From Halocafeteria seosinensis (taxonomy: Eukaryota > Sar > Bigyra > Bicosoecida), in assembly GCA_001687465.1 (NCBI GenBank), contig LVLI01000893.1, forward strand, positions 1 through 25,662: a DNA stretch of 25,662 nt. Direction: 5' to 3'. Positions 1 to 11,670 of this stretch are shown one piece after another. The notes under the pieces are model-generated. The model was given only the letters and a program-made list of their open reading frames with translations. It did not search any database and was not told where the DNA came from. The translations under genes were made by a program, and so were the position numbers. Each line of letters starts with the position of its first letter. Position 1 is the first letter of the stretch.

Positions 1-272
1 AATGCCACGCTCCTTTATGCAAATCGCATCCTACGTCTTGGAGCAAACACTTCATGAAATTGCCATGTTGTAATGACCATCCCGCTTCCACTTCCACCTA
101 CAATACGGTACATCCGGGCTGCTGGCCCGGATTCCTCAAGCTCATTTAACTCGTCAGACAGTACATACCAAACAAGTCAGAGAGTCTTACCAGGCAGGGT
201 TGATGTGATGTAATGAGCCTCCTGTGTTTGCCGTGTTTTCTGACGGAAACATAATTCGAGAGTTTCTGGAGA

Positions 273-1428
273 ATGGTGTTGCGACGACTGCTACGCGGAG
301 GAAGCAACACTCGATACACTGCTAATATTCGGAAGTCTTTTTTCCCCTTAGCCTCGATTCAAAGTCCGAAGGCAGCGATTTGTCCAGCCGCTTCGTCTTT
401 CGTGTTGCCACGAACAATGGCCACATCCTCTGCCACCGCGGCGTCTGGAACTCGAGCCAAAGTGCTGGATCGCACCAAACTAACCCCCTGCCACATGGCA
501 ATTTGTCAGTTCCCCGTGGGAGAAAATAAGCAAGAAAACCTCAAGACTGCCCGTGAGTACATCCAGCGAGCCGTCAAGGAGAAGAATGCCCAAGTCGTCG
601 TCCTGCCCGAGATCTGGAATGGTCCCTACGCGGCTTCAGAATTCCCCAAATTCGCAGAACATGTCCCAGCTAACCCGGAGGAGGAGTGTGACGAAAGCTC
701 CAGTCCCTCTGTCAAATTGCTAGTGGACGCTGCCAAGGAGCACCAAATTTACGTAATCGGAGGATCCATCGCTGAGCGAGATTCGGACGGCAAAATCTAC
801 AACTGTTCGCTCACATTTGGCCCTACGGGAGAGTTACTGGCTAGACACAGGTAGGCTAACAATGAAATTATTTCTCTCTATCAGAAGTGAGCATGTACCT
901 ATACTATGCTGATCATGCAGAAAATTGCATCTATTTGACATCGACATCCCGGGCAAAATTACCTTCAAAGAAAGTGAGACTCTAACTGCCGGTAATTCTC
1001 ATACTCTATTTACGACCCCATACGGGAAGTTTGCTGTTGCTATCTGCTACGATATGCGCTTCCCACAACTCGCTTCCATGCTTCGGCAAGAGGGTGCCGA
1101 CTACATCATATATCCTGGAGCGTTCAATCTCACGACAGGACCCCTTCATTGGGAGCTGCTACTGCGAGCAAGGGCATTGGATAACCAATGCTACGTGGCC
1201 GGTGCGAGCCAGGCTAGAAACCCTGATGCATCGTATCAAGCGTGGGGACACAGTTCTATCGTAAATCCTTGGGGTAAAGTTGAAGTAACGACCGAGCAGG
1301 AGCCAAATATTATCTGTGCCGAGCTTAACACTGCACGTGTCGATGAAGTGCGGGAGCAAATACCAGTGAGCTACCAACTACGAACGGATGTGTACTCATT
1401 AAACGAACCCAGAAAGACACCCGAGTAA
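273..1428 (+). CDS. NIT2: Omega-amidase / NIT2-type nitrilase, organelle-targeted
   Basis: Exons 273-850 and 921-1428 flank a 70-bp GT-AG intron (851-920, phase 2) and give 361 residues. The protein belongs to the carbon-nitrogen hydrolase superfamily. The Glu-Lys-Cys triad is visible: E113 in VVVLPEIWNGPY, K194 in RHRKLHLFDID (codon 193, just before it, is split by the intron) and C235 in AICYDMRFP. Other NIT2 hallmarks are YPGAFNLTTGPLHWELL and WGHSSIVNPWG. NIT2 enzymes hydrolyse alpha-ketoglutaramate and alpha-ketosuccinamate to the 2-oxoacid and ammonia, closing the glutamine transaminase cycle. The first ~65 residues precede the domain and are Arg/Ser/Ala rich with almost no acidic residues, like a mitochondrial or plastid leader. 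An internal ATG at 417 (M49) would give a form without most of it, so dual targeting is possible. The NIT2 assignment rests on remembered family motifs and is strong. The compartment is inferred. Confidence 0.93.
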
Positions 1429-1479
1429 CCATTACCATCATCCTGCGGTCTGTCCTTCGCCTCGTTATCAGATAAGAGT

Positions 1480-4400
1480 TCATGTTATGGTGCTGCTTGC
1501 GTTGGTCGCTTTTACCCGAACCTTCCAATGAAATACACCTAATGGGATCATGAAGGCGACTATGGTTATGAGGTATAACCACAGGTTGTTGGAAAAGGAC
1601 ATTGTCATTGATCCGGCCGTTACAGCAACGACAACTGACAGAGTTATGGCTCTGGCAGTGTTCACGAACTGAATAAGACATGGTCGCTTCTTTAAGACAT
1701 ACCCATAAAGTGCTATCGTTACGAGGACATGCACGAATAGCAGAGGAAACACCTCGTCCTCATCGGTGATCAGAGCGTTTGTTCCTGCAAAGATCAACTT
1801 CGTTACAGTAACGAACACCAAGAACGTCGGTTCGTATTTGATATCAAGCGAGACGTCCTGAAACTGAAAATTTGGTAAGAGGAATACGCAAACCGGTACA
1901 TACGAGAACCCCGCCAAGATTCCCAGAACAATCAATCCCCCGTGAATCCATCCCCAGCATTCAAGTGACGGGTTGTATGAAAGTGATGGCGGGTCATGCG
2001 CGTAGTCGCAAACGAAGGCGCTCGCAAGAATCCGGGTGATTGTAAAGAAAACCCATTCTCCAATGATTTGGAGGAAAAGATTGTACAAGCCTTCCAAGGA
2101 GAGAACGTTAGCAGGGACCCAGATTACTCCAAGAGAAGTTTTCTTGGAAACCAGTCCAAGTTTACCTTCGCGTGCTTTTCTCACTCCTCGAAGAGATAAC
2201 AGGGGAAACACGAGGCATATGGCAACAACGCCAGCAAAAACTGCCGAGAAAGTCTGAGAGTCGTTGAAAGAAGAACTTCCACCTCCTAACGTGCTCGAAT
2301 CCACTGTAAGAACGTTTGCCCATGTCTTGAGGAAGTCGAGCTCAATACCAAGCGAAGGGGCCGTTTCGTTCGTCCAAGCTGGTGCTATCAGAGTCGCAGT
2401 GTCAAGCAGAATGGTGAATAGAGCTGTCAAGTTGGCAAACTTTTTCCAATCAACAGTGTGGTCGTCGGATCCTCCTACGCTGGTCTTCTTGGTCATTGCA
2501 AATAAATTAGTGTAGGATTCGATAAGATTTCGATATGCTGCGGGCTTTACGCTAGCCCACATAGCTGCTGACTGTGCGTGTCGCTTCCACGTCTTGTCGG
2601 AGAGTTTCAGTCCTTCAATCACAGTCTCTTGGTCGGGTGGAGTGTCAGCCTTTGGAAACGGCCAAAATGATGTTTTGAGACACGCTTTTGTCCTCTCAAG
2701 CAATTTCTCTATGAGGTCGTCACAGCAAGCTAGACTAAAAGAGTTTGACACTGGCAAATCCTCATCGGAGTTGGTAGACGTTATCTCCAATTTTGTTTCA
2801 CTTTGGAAGTTTTCTTCTAAGTGATCTTCATCTTCAGTTACATTCAATGGTTGCCTTTCGTTTTCTTCGTTCTGAGGCTGGACGTTCACATCCGTCTCTG
2901 TTGTAGTATCTACGGTATCGTCCTTTTCCGGTACTGGACTCTCCTTGGGCCCCTCATGATCCTCCTCGAGCTCGTAAGGCTCCTCAATGCCTGTGCTCGC
3001 ATCAGTGTCAGGCCTTTCTGACGAGCGGTTGCTATTTGGTTGCATGGGGGAACTGGTAACTGTTTCAACAGGGACATTGGAAAGGATCTCCTCGCCAAAG
3101 GCATTATTGAGTCCTGCTCTCGTCCGGAAGTGTAGCACTACCGAGTGTAACGTCGTGGCTGAAAGCATATGCTCAAGTAAAAGACGGCGTCGTAGCGAAC
3201 TATCGACTATATGATCTGGAGATATAGAGCTTAGGAACTCAAACTCCTGAGGGTATCTCTGCGTAGCTATACGGGAAATTGCTGCAAAGAAGTTAGCATC
3301 GGAATATTCGGCTTGCCGTTGGAACACTTCACTGTACTGTTCTAAGTTTGAGTCTTCTAGTAGCCTCCTCATTCTTGCATTGAATAGCGACGTGTCCGTT
3401 GCTCCTCTGCAATACGTAGAAAATAGCAAATATATTTTGTCGCAGTCTTTTTCTGATAAATCAGCTTTCTTCTTGAGGATCCGTAGCAGTTCTGTGATAA
3501 TTTCACCAGGATCCTCTGAAGCCGGTGGACTATCTGTCACATATGTGTGTGTGTCTGAAGCACCCTGCTCCGGAATAGGTATTGTGCAGGCTTCCTCTTT
3601 GTACGTCGTCCCGACTGGGTTATCACTCAAAGCAGTATGGGTGTCTGTCCTTTCACTTGACCTCTCAGCCAACGCTGCTGTTACTGATGTCTGTGATATG
3701 ACATTTTCACTCGGCTCGGAGGTTGCTGAAACTGCCGAAACTGCCGAAACCGCCGAAACTGTTGGAGCGACACTTGCACCTGAAACTGTCTCCTCAGATG
3801 CATTGTTTGTTGTATAATTTAGTACTTCTACGATAGTCGCATCATCAATACGATTGTCATCTTTCGACTCTTCCGCAATATCCAACGTTGGTGCGAGAGG
3901 GCTAGGCACTGACGTGCTTTCGCCCGTGAGTGACTTTGGTACTGCTCCAATGACTGCCGGCTCCTCTTCGCAGAGCACATCTTCGCTACCCTCGGACCCT
4001 GCGTAACCAGGGCTTGCCTGAGCATGAGTGTGTGTGCCTGTGGTTCCGTGGGTAAGCACGTTGTCATCCGTGGACACTAACGAATAACTAGACTCAGCAT
4101 TACCGCTTCCTTGCGCCTGTGAGTTAGTATTTGGTGCCTCGCTCTCCAGGATACGTTTACTACTCTCCCAAGCAGACCGCGAAGTAACCACTCGCTGATG
4201 TTGTATATCATGGCTTGCAGTGCTACTTCCGTGCAGTGTTGCATCCGAGTTGCTTTTCTCAGAAGTGCCACTTTTGACGCTGGCGTTGTCCCAATCTGAA
4301 GGGCCCGATGCAAACGATTCTTCACTGTCTGACTCTAGGTCGGTTTCTGTTTTTTCTCGTGAGCCTTGGACAAAACAGTTTTGAAACGGCATCATGCTCT

Positions 4401-6997
4401 CAATTGACGTGAGCCCTTGACGGACGGAGGACTTGAGAGAAATCCAGATCTTGGATAGAACAGTTTGGATTCTGGAAGTTGCCTCGTGATCTGGGACCTC
4501 TTCGAAGTAGAATGCAAACTGCTGATCGTCCGCATATGCGGAAGGGGTAGAATCCCCCGGGGTTCCGCTACCAATAATTGACGTCCGATGGGTACCCGAC
4601 GCCTTGATGCACAGAAACTGAGTGTTTCCTTCCGTTCTCCCCAGCTGTACATTAAACCCTCGAAACATAACACTGTTCCAATCAAGGAAAAGGACTGGGT
4701 CGTTAATTTTCGCTTTTGAAATTTTGTTCTTATGTGACCAAAGAACGCTCCGGATAACAATCTCGCGACCAACATCCCGATCAACATCTATGCTTCGATT
4801 TCTTAGTTCCGATCGAAAACGATTAACAGCAATTCTTTCTCTTCTTTCCTTGTCAAATTGCTGCAGCTGGTCATTTAAAGCGGCACAGAGTGCAGCAATA
4901 CCACCTAGGGTAACCAATCCCGCAATGCCAAAACAACGTCTAAGTATCGTTGACTTGTTGAAATCGCTCACAGAGACCAAGAGGACTGCGTAAAAGAACA
5001 AGAAATTGAGAACGAAGCCGCAATAGAACAAAGCTACAGCTGTGGTAATGATGTAATGCGGGGAAATTCTGGTCAGAAGGGAGCAAGCCCAGGCGAAGGC
5101 GTTGAAAGTGGTCCTTAGAACGACAGGGATTACTATAAGCAGAATAGATACCAAACTGAGCACTGCCTCGACAGTGACTACAGACCGCTCATCCGTTGTG
5201 AACAATGCTTGCGCTCCGCCTTGTAAATTTGACGTCCACCCAAGGGTACCGAGCAACAACAGCCCCGAGACAATGAAGAAGGCAACAACCCCATGCGTAT
5301 GAAAAGTTTGTCCATAAATGTTCGCCGGTTCCAGTTTGGTTAGTATCGTCGTTTTGCCAATATAATACATTCCGAAATGCATTGCAGCAGCAGCAAACAA
5401 CAAGTTTTCAGTATTTTCAACAAGATCTGCAATGAATAGCAATGCTATCTGGAGATCGACAACAGCAGTCACAAATGTGTCCCACGCTATCGAAGCAATA
5501 GTGTTTGCCTGGGGATGCGGACATGGGATATCCGTTTCTGAATGCTCCCGAGGGTTGATAACAATAAACCTGAGTTGAATAAACAGACCAACAGCGGAAA
5601 TAGTAACCAGTACGCAGGTAGTAATTACGAAGCTTAGTGGCAAGTAGCCCCAGCTCCTGAAAATAAGAATTGGAACGAGTACCACCCCAGCCAGGTTTGC
5701 CAGCGATAAGCCGGTGTATAGTGTGCGCAAGGATACGACGGTCCCTCGCGACTTGAGCCATACCCGGCACATCAGTAGACACAGGAAGAATATAGAATCC
5801 ACAAGTATGGAGTAAGCTGCTAGAATTCTCACGTCTGACATATCAAGCCTGATGACTTCCTCAGATGACGCCCAACCCGCGTTCACGTAAATTCCAGTCC
5901 AGAAAAGTTGTGGAAAGACTAAGCCACGTCCAATAGTTCCAATGCTTGGAAGAATACTAAGGGAGAAAACATTCAACAGAGGTAGGATGCTGGAATGAAG
6001 CAGTATTGAATGAACAAAGACGTAGATAGACACTGCGAAAACAGGCTCACTTGGCCTGCGTGAAGCAGTAGTCGAGCACACTGAAACCAACTGTTTCATG
6101 TACTGATGCATAAAGTTGGCCACTTACGTTGCACTGCCGACTAGAACCAATACCCCGGAAACGGCCACTGGCACGGCAGATACGGCGGCATTCACATTCA
6201 GATGCTTTGCAGAATACGATCGCAGTACAAAGCGTGTCCTCGTGGGTACAGCGGTCACAAAGCTCGCGAAAATGATTAAGACAAGCAGCTGAACTAGCAC
6301 AGTGTACGCATCAAAACTGTCAATGTAGATATCGCACAATGCATTAGACACGATATTTCCAAGAGCCGGAACAACCATGACACCGAAAAAGTAGAACTGT
6401 GTCAGCAAGGTGGGATTGGATACTGGGAGCTGGTATGTGTGCAACTCGATGACAAGTACTTACTGCTGTGAACAGAATCGAGATACAGATGCATTTCCAC
6501 TTCGTGGACAATGCCCCATGCCTGTACAATTTCCTCATAGGAATAATCATTATAAACCATAAGAGTGCTGTTGGTGATAAACTGGCGACGACTCCGCACA
6601 TCACAGGAGATTCATCAACCACGGGAGTCATGCCTAGCCCCAATAGGAAGATTAGACCAAAGAACATCCGGAATACTCCAGCTTCTTCTCCGATGATAGT
6701 TTTGATACCGCTTAGAACGAAAGGAAAACTGAGTAACGATAGATAAAAGTAGAAGGCCATCTTTGATGAAGCAGCATCCTCTTCTGTTTGAATTCCAGAT
6801 GCCTGAGACAGTTCCTCCAGCTTCTGAAACCCTCTGATCACATTTGTACCAAATCCGATTATGCCATTCAGTGCGAACACGAGGATCAATGCTGTCGTAG
6901 GAATTTTGCAGAGCTCCTTGATCTGTTGGAAACACCCCGTGGGTAGCTGTGGCTCTGTACTAGGTTCCGCGGGAGTTCCCACCTCCGTGGTGGCCAT
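1480..6997 (-). CDS. Large orphan polytopic membrane protein, 1792 residues
   Basis: I assign exons 6464-6997, 6128-6396 and 1480-6055, with introns 6397-6463 (67 bp, donor GTAAGT) and 6056-6127 (72 bp, donor GTAAGT). Phases close and hydrophobic segments continue across both. I do not recognise the family. Residues ~30-690 hold many hydrophobic helices, about a dozen or more. Residues ~700-830 look like a folded cytosolic segment (LFLDWNSVMFRGF). Residues ~830-1110 are Ser/Thr/Glu rich and probably disordered, including a short VSA repeat. Residues ~1114-1215 form a charged helical block (EIITELLRILKKKADLSEKD). Residues ~1240-1345 are acidic, and ~1473-1792 hold about eight more hydrophobic segments. 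No signal peptide is evident; the N-terminus is short and polar before the first helix at ~33. The C-terminal membrane block could be a channel, transporter or receptor module, but no diagnostic motif is visible. The stop lies 51 bp from the convergent nitrilase stop, so 3' UTRs probably overlap. Confidence 0.85.
3725..3760 (-). repeat. Four tandem 9-bp units encoding a Val-Ser-Ala repeat
   Basis: Four consecutive 9-mers (gctgaaact, gccgaaact, gccgaaacc, gccgaaact on the + strand) lie inside the large membrane-protein gene. Read on the minus strand they encode VSAVSAVSAVSA at about residues 1033-1044, within the disordered Ser/Thr-rich linker. The unit is a multiple of three, so copy-number change keeps the frame. 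Confidence 0.9.
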
Positions 6998-7357
6998 GGT
7001 GAAGTTGGCGTTTCACTAGAAACCACCTCCTCAGACTCCAACAGGATTCAAACAGGGATTGCGCATGACCAGAATGTTAGACTCGTTCATTGGATGCTAC
7101 TCCGCGAGGAAACAGAGGGAAAATGGGTCGAGGCAATGGTACACGTCCATAGGTTCAACAAAATTGCAGAGGCATTACAAACAACTTTTATTTATTAGAA
7201 ACATATTAACAATTCATTACGACATATAAAAGAAGTTCCCTAATCCAGAAGCATGACGATCAATACGGGGATGAATCTATCCTACACTAGAGTACAAGTT
7301 TGCCACAAGTCAACCGTTTACCAACAACATTACTCCTGAAACTTCACAAATGCGTTC
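6998..7357. other. Intergenic: membrane-protein promoter side and CCCH-gene 3' UTR
   Basis: This 360-bp gap holds no convincing ORF. It must contain the 5' region of the membrane-protein gene and the 3' end of the zinc-finger gene, both on the minus strand. A minus-strand AATAAA (plus-strand tttatt at 7191-7196) in an A/T-rich patch is a candidate polyadenylation signal about 160 nt past the zinc-finger stop. Whether this organism uses AATAAA is unknown. Confidence 0.4.
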
Positions 7358-8995
7358 CTAAAGTTGAGACGTGTTTGTAGTCTTGGGGTCGACGCTGTAT
7401 CCCAAGGGGATTGAAAAAGGCTCAAATTCCTGAGAGTATGGAGAAAGACTCGCACTGAAAGGAGAACTATCATCCAAGTTGGTCTGGAACGCAGCGTTGG
7501 CGGGACGGGTAAAATGAGGCTCATTCTTGCCGTAGGATGTGATACCAACAGCTTGCGATGGCTGCTGTTGCTGCTGAGCATTACTCAGCGAAGGAGCCCA
7601 CGACCATGTGTTAGCCATCATTGCTCTTGAAAAAGAGTTTTCGCTGGATTGCTCTTCTTCACCCGAAGACAGATTCACCGCCGAAAAAATATCCCGGAGC
7701 ATAAAGCTAGCTTCTTCCTCTTCGTTCATTCCGCCACTTCTCGACTGCGTTGACGATCCTGAGCCTACTTTGTACTGAGGGTGTCCAGTAGTAGTCGGAG
7801 AATAGCCAGTTACAGGGACTTCACCTTGACGGTAACTCACGGGGACAGTTGGCTGCTGCATTTGCGTACTGTTCATTTGAGCTGGAACAGCATTAGCCGT
7901 ACTCATTTCGGCAAACTGCATATGCGGGTTCTGAAGAACTCCTTGGGTATACCCTGGAGGAGCCATGTATTGCTGATGTTGAAGAGGAACTTGATGATCA
8001 ACATTTGACTTTTCTTTAACAGGATTACCGCTCCGTTGGATCTTTCCCGACCACTCAAGATAAGCACGAGCTAGTTTTGAGGCAGCCTCCAAAGCAGCGG
8101 CGTTATGAGAGTCTAAGAAAGTTTCCTTATAGTTAACCTTGAGCGTAGATACACGTTCAAAAAATGCTAGAGGTTCTTGCACCGCCAGCGTAACTAGTTG
8201 CAAGCATACATTCTCCATATCGGCTTTGCTCATTGTGTCTCCGGAAGAGACATCCACATTCTTCACCTTCACCAATGCATCACGCAAAAGGGAAGCTAAC
8301 ATTCCTTTTGCTTCCGGATTGGCAATGCCATTAGTCTGCGTGGGCTGGGCTACAAGTTTGAGCAGATCTCCATCCGACACGGACTCGACCTTTTGCAACA
8401 GAGCGTTTCTGGCTTCCGTGGGCTTGACTTCGGGGTTAGGTGTGGTTCCAGTTTTTCCGCTTTCAGACTTTGAACTCACCGCCTGCGTGGCTATCGAAGT
8501 AGCAGGCTCCGGCGTACTTACAGCTGCTGTTTCTGAAGATGTTGCAAGGCCCTCAGACACGTTTGTCGGGGATCCGTTTTCATTCGGATCGGAAGCCCGA
8601 AGTTCATGCTCTCCGTGGGCAAACACACATCGAACACCATGAGGACAGTATTTCCCGTTGGAAGAGAGCCAATGCTTGCACAATTTCGTTTTGTACTTCT
8701 TATTGGTTGCAGGAGACGCCCCAGGACACGTGCCTGTTTTATCCCATCTCAACTCGTGAGCCCCATGGGCAAAGAAGCAGTCATCTCCATAGGGACATCC
8801 TCCCGGTTGCAACCAGAAAATACAAATTTTGGTTTTGTATTTTGCTGCTGGCTTTTTCCCCGACTTCATGAGCTCATCCATTTCGGCTTGGGACGAAACT
8901 CTCATGTTCTGCGTGATCTCATCCCGTCTAGCCTGGGGACCGCGCTGTTGCTGCTGACTTACAGATTCTGTCATGATTTCGTTACCAGTGTTCAC
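7358..8995 (-). CDS. Tandem CCCH zinc-finger protein (TTP/TIS11-like fingers), probable RNA-binding regulator
   Basis: A single 545-residue exon. Two CCCH fingers lie near the N-terminus, each introduced by the YKTK lead-in typical of tristetraprolin-type RNA-binding fingers. Finger 1 (C58, C67, C73, H77) has C-x8-C-x5-C-x3-H spacing. Finger 2 (C106, C117, C123, H127) has C-x10-C-x5-C-x3-H. Each is followed by an HELR motif, and the linker is longer than in TTP. Residues ~190-330 include a predominantly helical block (NVCLQLVTLAVQEPLAFFERV) I cannot assign. The rest is low-complexity, Gln/Ser/Pro/Met rich with short polyQ runs (SQQQQ near residue 13, NAQQQQQPS near 486), as in mRNA-decay or translation regulators. 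Family knowledge suggests binding of U-rich or AU-rich RNA and post-transcriptional control; the targets are unknown. A second ATG at codon 8 could also be used. Confidence 0.9.
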   Translation of the reverse strand: MNTGNEIMTESVSQQQQRGPQARRDEITQNMRVSSQAEMDELMKSGKKPAAKYKTKICIFWLQPGGCPYGDDCFFAHGAHELRWDKTGTCPGASPATNKKYKTKLCKHWLSSNGKYCPHGVRCVFAHGEHELRASDPNENGSPTNVSEGLATSSETAAVSTPEPATSIATQAVSSKSESGKTGTTPNPEVKPTEARNALLQKVESVSDGDLLKLVAQPTQTNGIANPEAKGMLASLLRDALVKVKNVDVSSGDTMSKADMENVCLQLVTLAVQEPLAFFERVSTLKVNYKETFLDSHNAAALEAASKLARAYLEWSGKIQRSGNPVKEKSNVDHQVPLQHQQYMAPPGYTQGVLQNPHMQFAEMSTANAVPAQMNSTQMQQPTVPVSYRQGEVPVTGYSPTTTGHPQYKVGSGSSTQSRSGGMNEEEEASFMLRDIFSAVNLSSGEEEQSSENSFSRAMMANTWSWAPSLSNAQQQQQPSQAVGITSYGKNEPHFTRPANAAFQTNLDDSSPFSASLSPYSQEFEPFSIPLGYSVDPKTTNTSQL

Positions 8996-10600
8996 GGGGA
9001 AAACAATATTGAACTCTTTTGTTGCCGACTACTAGCGAGACTCGAAGAGTGGCACTGGCATAATACTACTTTGAAATCCTCGTGGCTCAAACAGGAATTT
9101 GCGGATAGGTAAGTCTGAGTCAACTCTGGAATAGTGCGTTAGCTCGGATTGCAACGAGGAGCACTCTGCAGGTTCACCAATATACACAGAACAACGGGTT
9201 TAACCGTAAACTGCAAACGTGACGATGTATGTTCGATCAACAAGTTGAACCCTCTGCTAGTAGAGTTAACGATCCTCTCGTGGTTGGCAGGCTCGCACGG
9301 TTGCGACATAGCCAAGGGGGTTTTCGAAGTGCGTCGCACTCCCCATCATGCATCATACACCTTCCATCCAGGAGATATGGGGGTGCATACATCCTCCAGT
9401 ACGCCCGTTTAGACTAGGTAGCGTCCCAGGATGTAGCTATAGCAGCCCTTGTAAACAAAAATCCCGTTGATCGCGTAACCCCCACCCTTTATCGTCCCCT
9501 TCGAAGTCCCCTTGAAGGCGTCCCTCAACCGCCTTCCGAGCTCAAAAAGGGGGAGAGTCGCTGGGATACCTTGGCAGGAAATACTGCGTGTACTTACATA
9601 TACTACTCGTTGATGAGGGAAAGAGGGTCAGAGAAGAGTTTGTTCTTGTCCCTGAATGATTGAGTGCCCAAGAAACAGGTCGTTCTCCTTTTTTAAAGGC
9701 GGCGTTGGAATGTCGCAACACTCGAATCCGGAGTATTATGTATACTCACACAAACAGAGCGATGAAGAAGAAAAATAACGTGTCAGTGTTGGTGCAGATA
9801 CACTTCATGCACAACGTGTTGGTGGGATAAACGCAATGAAGTCCTTCAGAAAGACAACATTACAATGAGAACACCACTGTATGCTCGGTGGAACTGCCGG
9901 CACTCAGTTGCGACTCTGTCTGCGACTTGGATACCTACATACATACGGTATGTAACATACCCTCACAAGTGACAACTGTGCTACAACAATACCAGGGGCA
10001 GAAATAGTAGATACTCTGTCAATTAAACCACCTGAATTCCCGTGGAAACTTGGTGAAAATAAACGCTGGGACCAGGATGCGATTGAAAGAGTGAACCATC
10101 GTTGGCAAATGTGTTCGAAGGGAACGCGTCGGACGTCCGCTTCCTGTACTTGACTTTGCCCAACTACATTACTAGACAGGTGTTTTCCACGTATGCATCC
10201 ACACCACACGGCTTTGGTACGAGACCGAGAGGAGTTCAGCTCGGTAAGCAAATTCGGCAGAATATTTCAAGATTACAATGTTGTCGCTAACCAGAGTGAA
10301 TGGGTTTGCATTGAATGCAAAGAAGCTACAATTATACATGCATTGCACCATCGCAACCTCATAAGTTGCACTAGTTTAACATGGAAGTCGCATTATATGT
10401 GCTGTACAACAGAAAGGGGGTGACATCCACGATCTGGCCATGCACACTTGAGTATGAGACCCACTAACAAACCCTTTCATCGCATACTAGACGGCCAGCA
10501 TGGGTACCAACCACAGACTGTTGTATGCCTTCAGTGAAGGAGCCCAATATCAAGCGAATATTCGCAAGAGGTCACTTCACTGAGTACCAAACCCAAGTGT
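8996..10600. other. 1.6-kb intergenic region without a convincing gene
   Basis: Several short overlapping ORFs lie here on both strands (for example 9149-9412 + and 9904-10251 -). None shows a recognisable domain, sensible composition or splice-linked continuation. No tRNA-like T-arm or rRNA was seen. The left end must hold the promoter of the CCCH gene and the right end the 3' UTR of the phosphatase gene. The middle could contain a non-coding transcript, but nothing in the sequence supports one specifically. Confidence 0.5.
10305..10321. repeat. Short palindrome, 8-bp arms
   Basis: TTTGCATT and AATGCAAA flank a single G, forming a near-perfect dyad in intergenic DNA. It could be a binding site for a dimeric factor, but an 8-bp dyad in A/T-rich DNA may be chance. 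Confidence 0.35.
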
Positions 10601-11653
10601 TCACTGTTTCCTCTTCGTCGGGCCTTTGTGAGCATCTACTTGTTCAAGTAAACGTAGCAAAGTGTCATGAACACCCGAATTTCCATTAGAAGCTAGAGTG
10701 TCTCTAGTATGAAGCGAGAATTCCTCACCAGAAGTCTCCCCCACTCTGCCCCCGGCTTCCTGCACAAGCAGGCAGCCAGCAGCTATATCCCAAATCGACA
10801 GATCGAGTTCCCAGAAAGCCGAAAGTTTACCAGCGGCTACCCATGCAAGGTGAATAGCAGCACAACCAAGACTGCGCACACTCCTTGCTCTGGTAGCGAC
10901 TTCACCAGCGCCTCGCAACATCAAGGAGGCCATCTCTGGGGTGTGATGGGTGCTGAATGCCACTACAGCGTCCTTCAATTCAGGTTCTTTGCTAACATGA
11001 ATAGGTTTGTTATTGCATGTTGCTCCTTTCCCTTTAACGGCACTAAACAACTCGTCCCGATAAGGGTCGTATATAACTCCAGCTACCATCTGTACAGCAA
11101 ACATGCCCTCTGTGACAAAACAATGAGCCCGTACACCAAGTTTCGCTCACGTACAGTTCCCTTATGGGCAACTCCAATGGACACAACACTCAAAGGAAGC
11201 CCGTGAATAAAGTTAGTGGTGCCGTCTATGGGGTCAATAATCCTGTAGTAGCAGCAGCAGTAGCCGATGTGAACCTCAAACTCCACCCTTAATTTAAAAC
11301 AGTAAAAACACCTACCATAGCCATTCCTCCTTACTCAGTTTCTCGATAGCCGCCGCTGATGCTTCCGATCCACTCTCTACACTTTCCTCTCTGTCCATAC
11401 AAATGACAGTTCATGCCGAATAGGGCGCAGAGGTGGAGGATTCCATTACATACCCTAAGATTGCATGCTGTGGGAAGGCCTGCTTGATACTCTCCTCCAC
11501 GATATTTTGGCACTCTTTATCCACTGCGGTCACCAGATCCTGACTTCCATCTTTGAGTGCTTCCACCGCGGTATTGCCGGCCTTATCGCGAAAATGTCGT
11601 CCAGCTTGTAGAGCGCCGCGTTCGGCTACGCGTCGAATCGCTTCCAGATCCAT
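10601..11653 (-). CDS. Inositol monophosphatase family phosphatase
   Basis: Four coding exons: 11454-11653, 11316-11390, 11155-11242 and 10601-11089, with introns of 63, 73 and 65 bp, all GT-AG. The product is 283 residues, the usual size for IMPase (~270-290). Metal-site residues are in place: E68/E69 in ILGEESVES, D95 and D98 in [14 protein letters not shown], and D222 in [23 protein letters not shown] and [11 protein letters not shown] also match the family. IMPases are Mg-dependent, Li-sensitive enzymes that dephosphorylate myo-inositol phosphates. Plant relatives also act on L-galactose-1-phosphate and histidinol phosphate, so the substrate is not fixed by sequence alone. The ATG at 11653 gives an N-terminus that aligns with the family with no leader, suggesting a cytosolic enzyme. 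The third intron end was placed by spacing: HKGT joined to [15 protein letters not shown] matches the usual loop length. Confidence 0.93.
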
Positions 11654-11670
11654 TGGGGGATGTACGGTCT

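Noticed and set aside
6430-6463. A 34-bp intron in the membrane-protein gene using the nearer AG
   Set aside because: It is in phase, but far shorter than all other introns here. The next in-phase acceptor (TTGCTGACACAG) gives a normal 67-bp intron.
9715-9745. tRNA-like T-arm (TCGAATCC)
   Set aside because: No acceptor stem, anticodon arm or D-arm could be fitted around it.
9904-10251. 115-codon minus-strand ORF in the large intergenic region
   Set aside because: No recognisable motif, no splice-linked partner and overlapping ORFs on the other strand.
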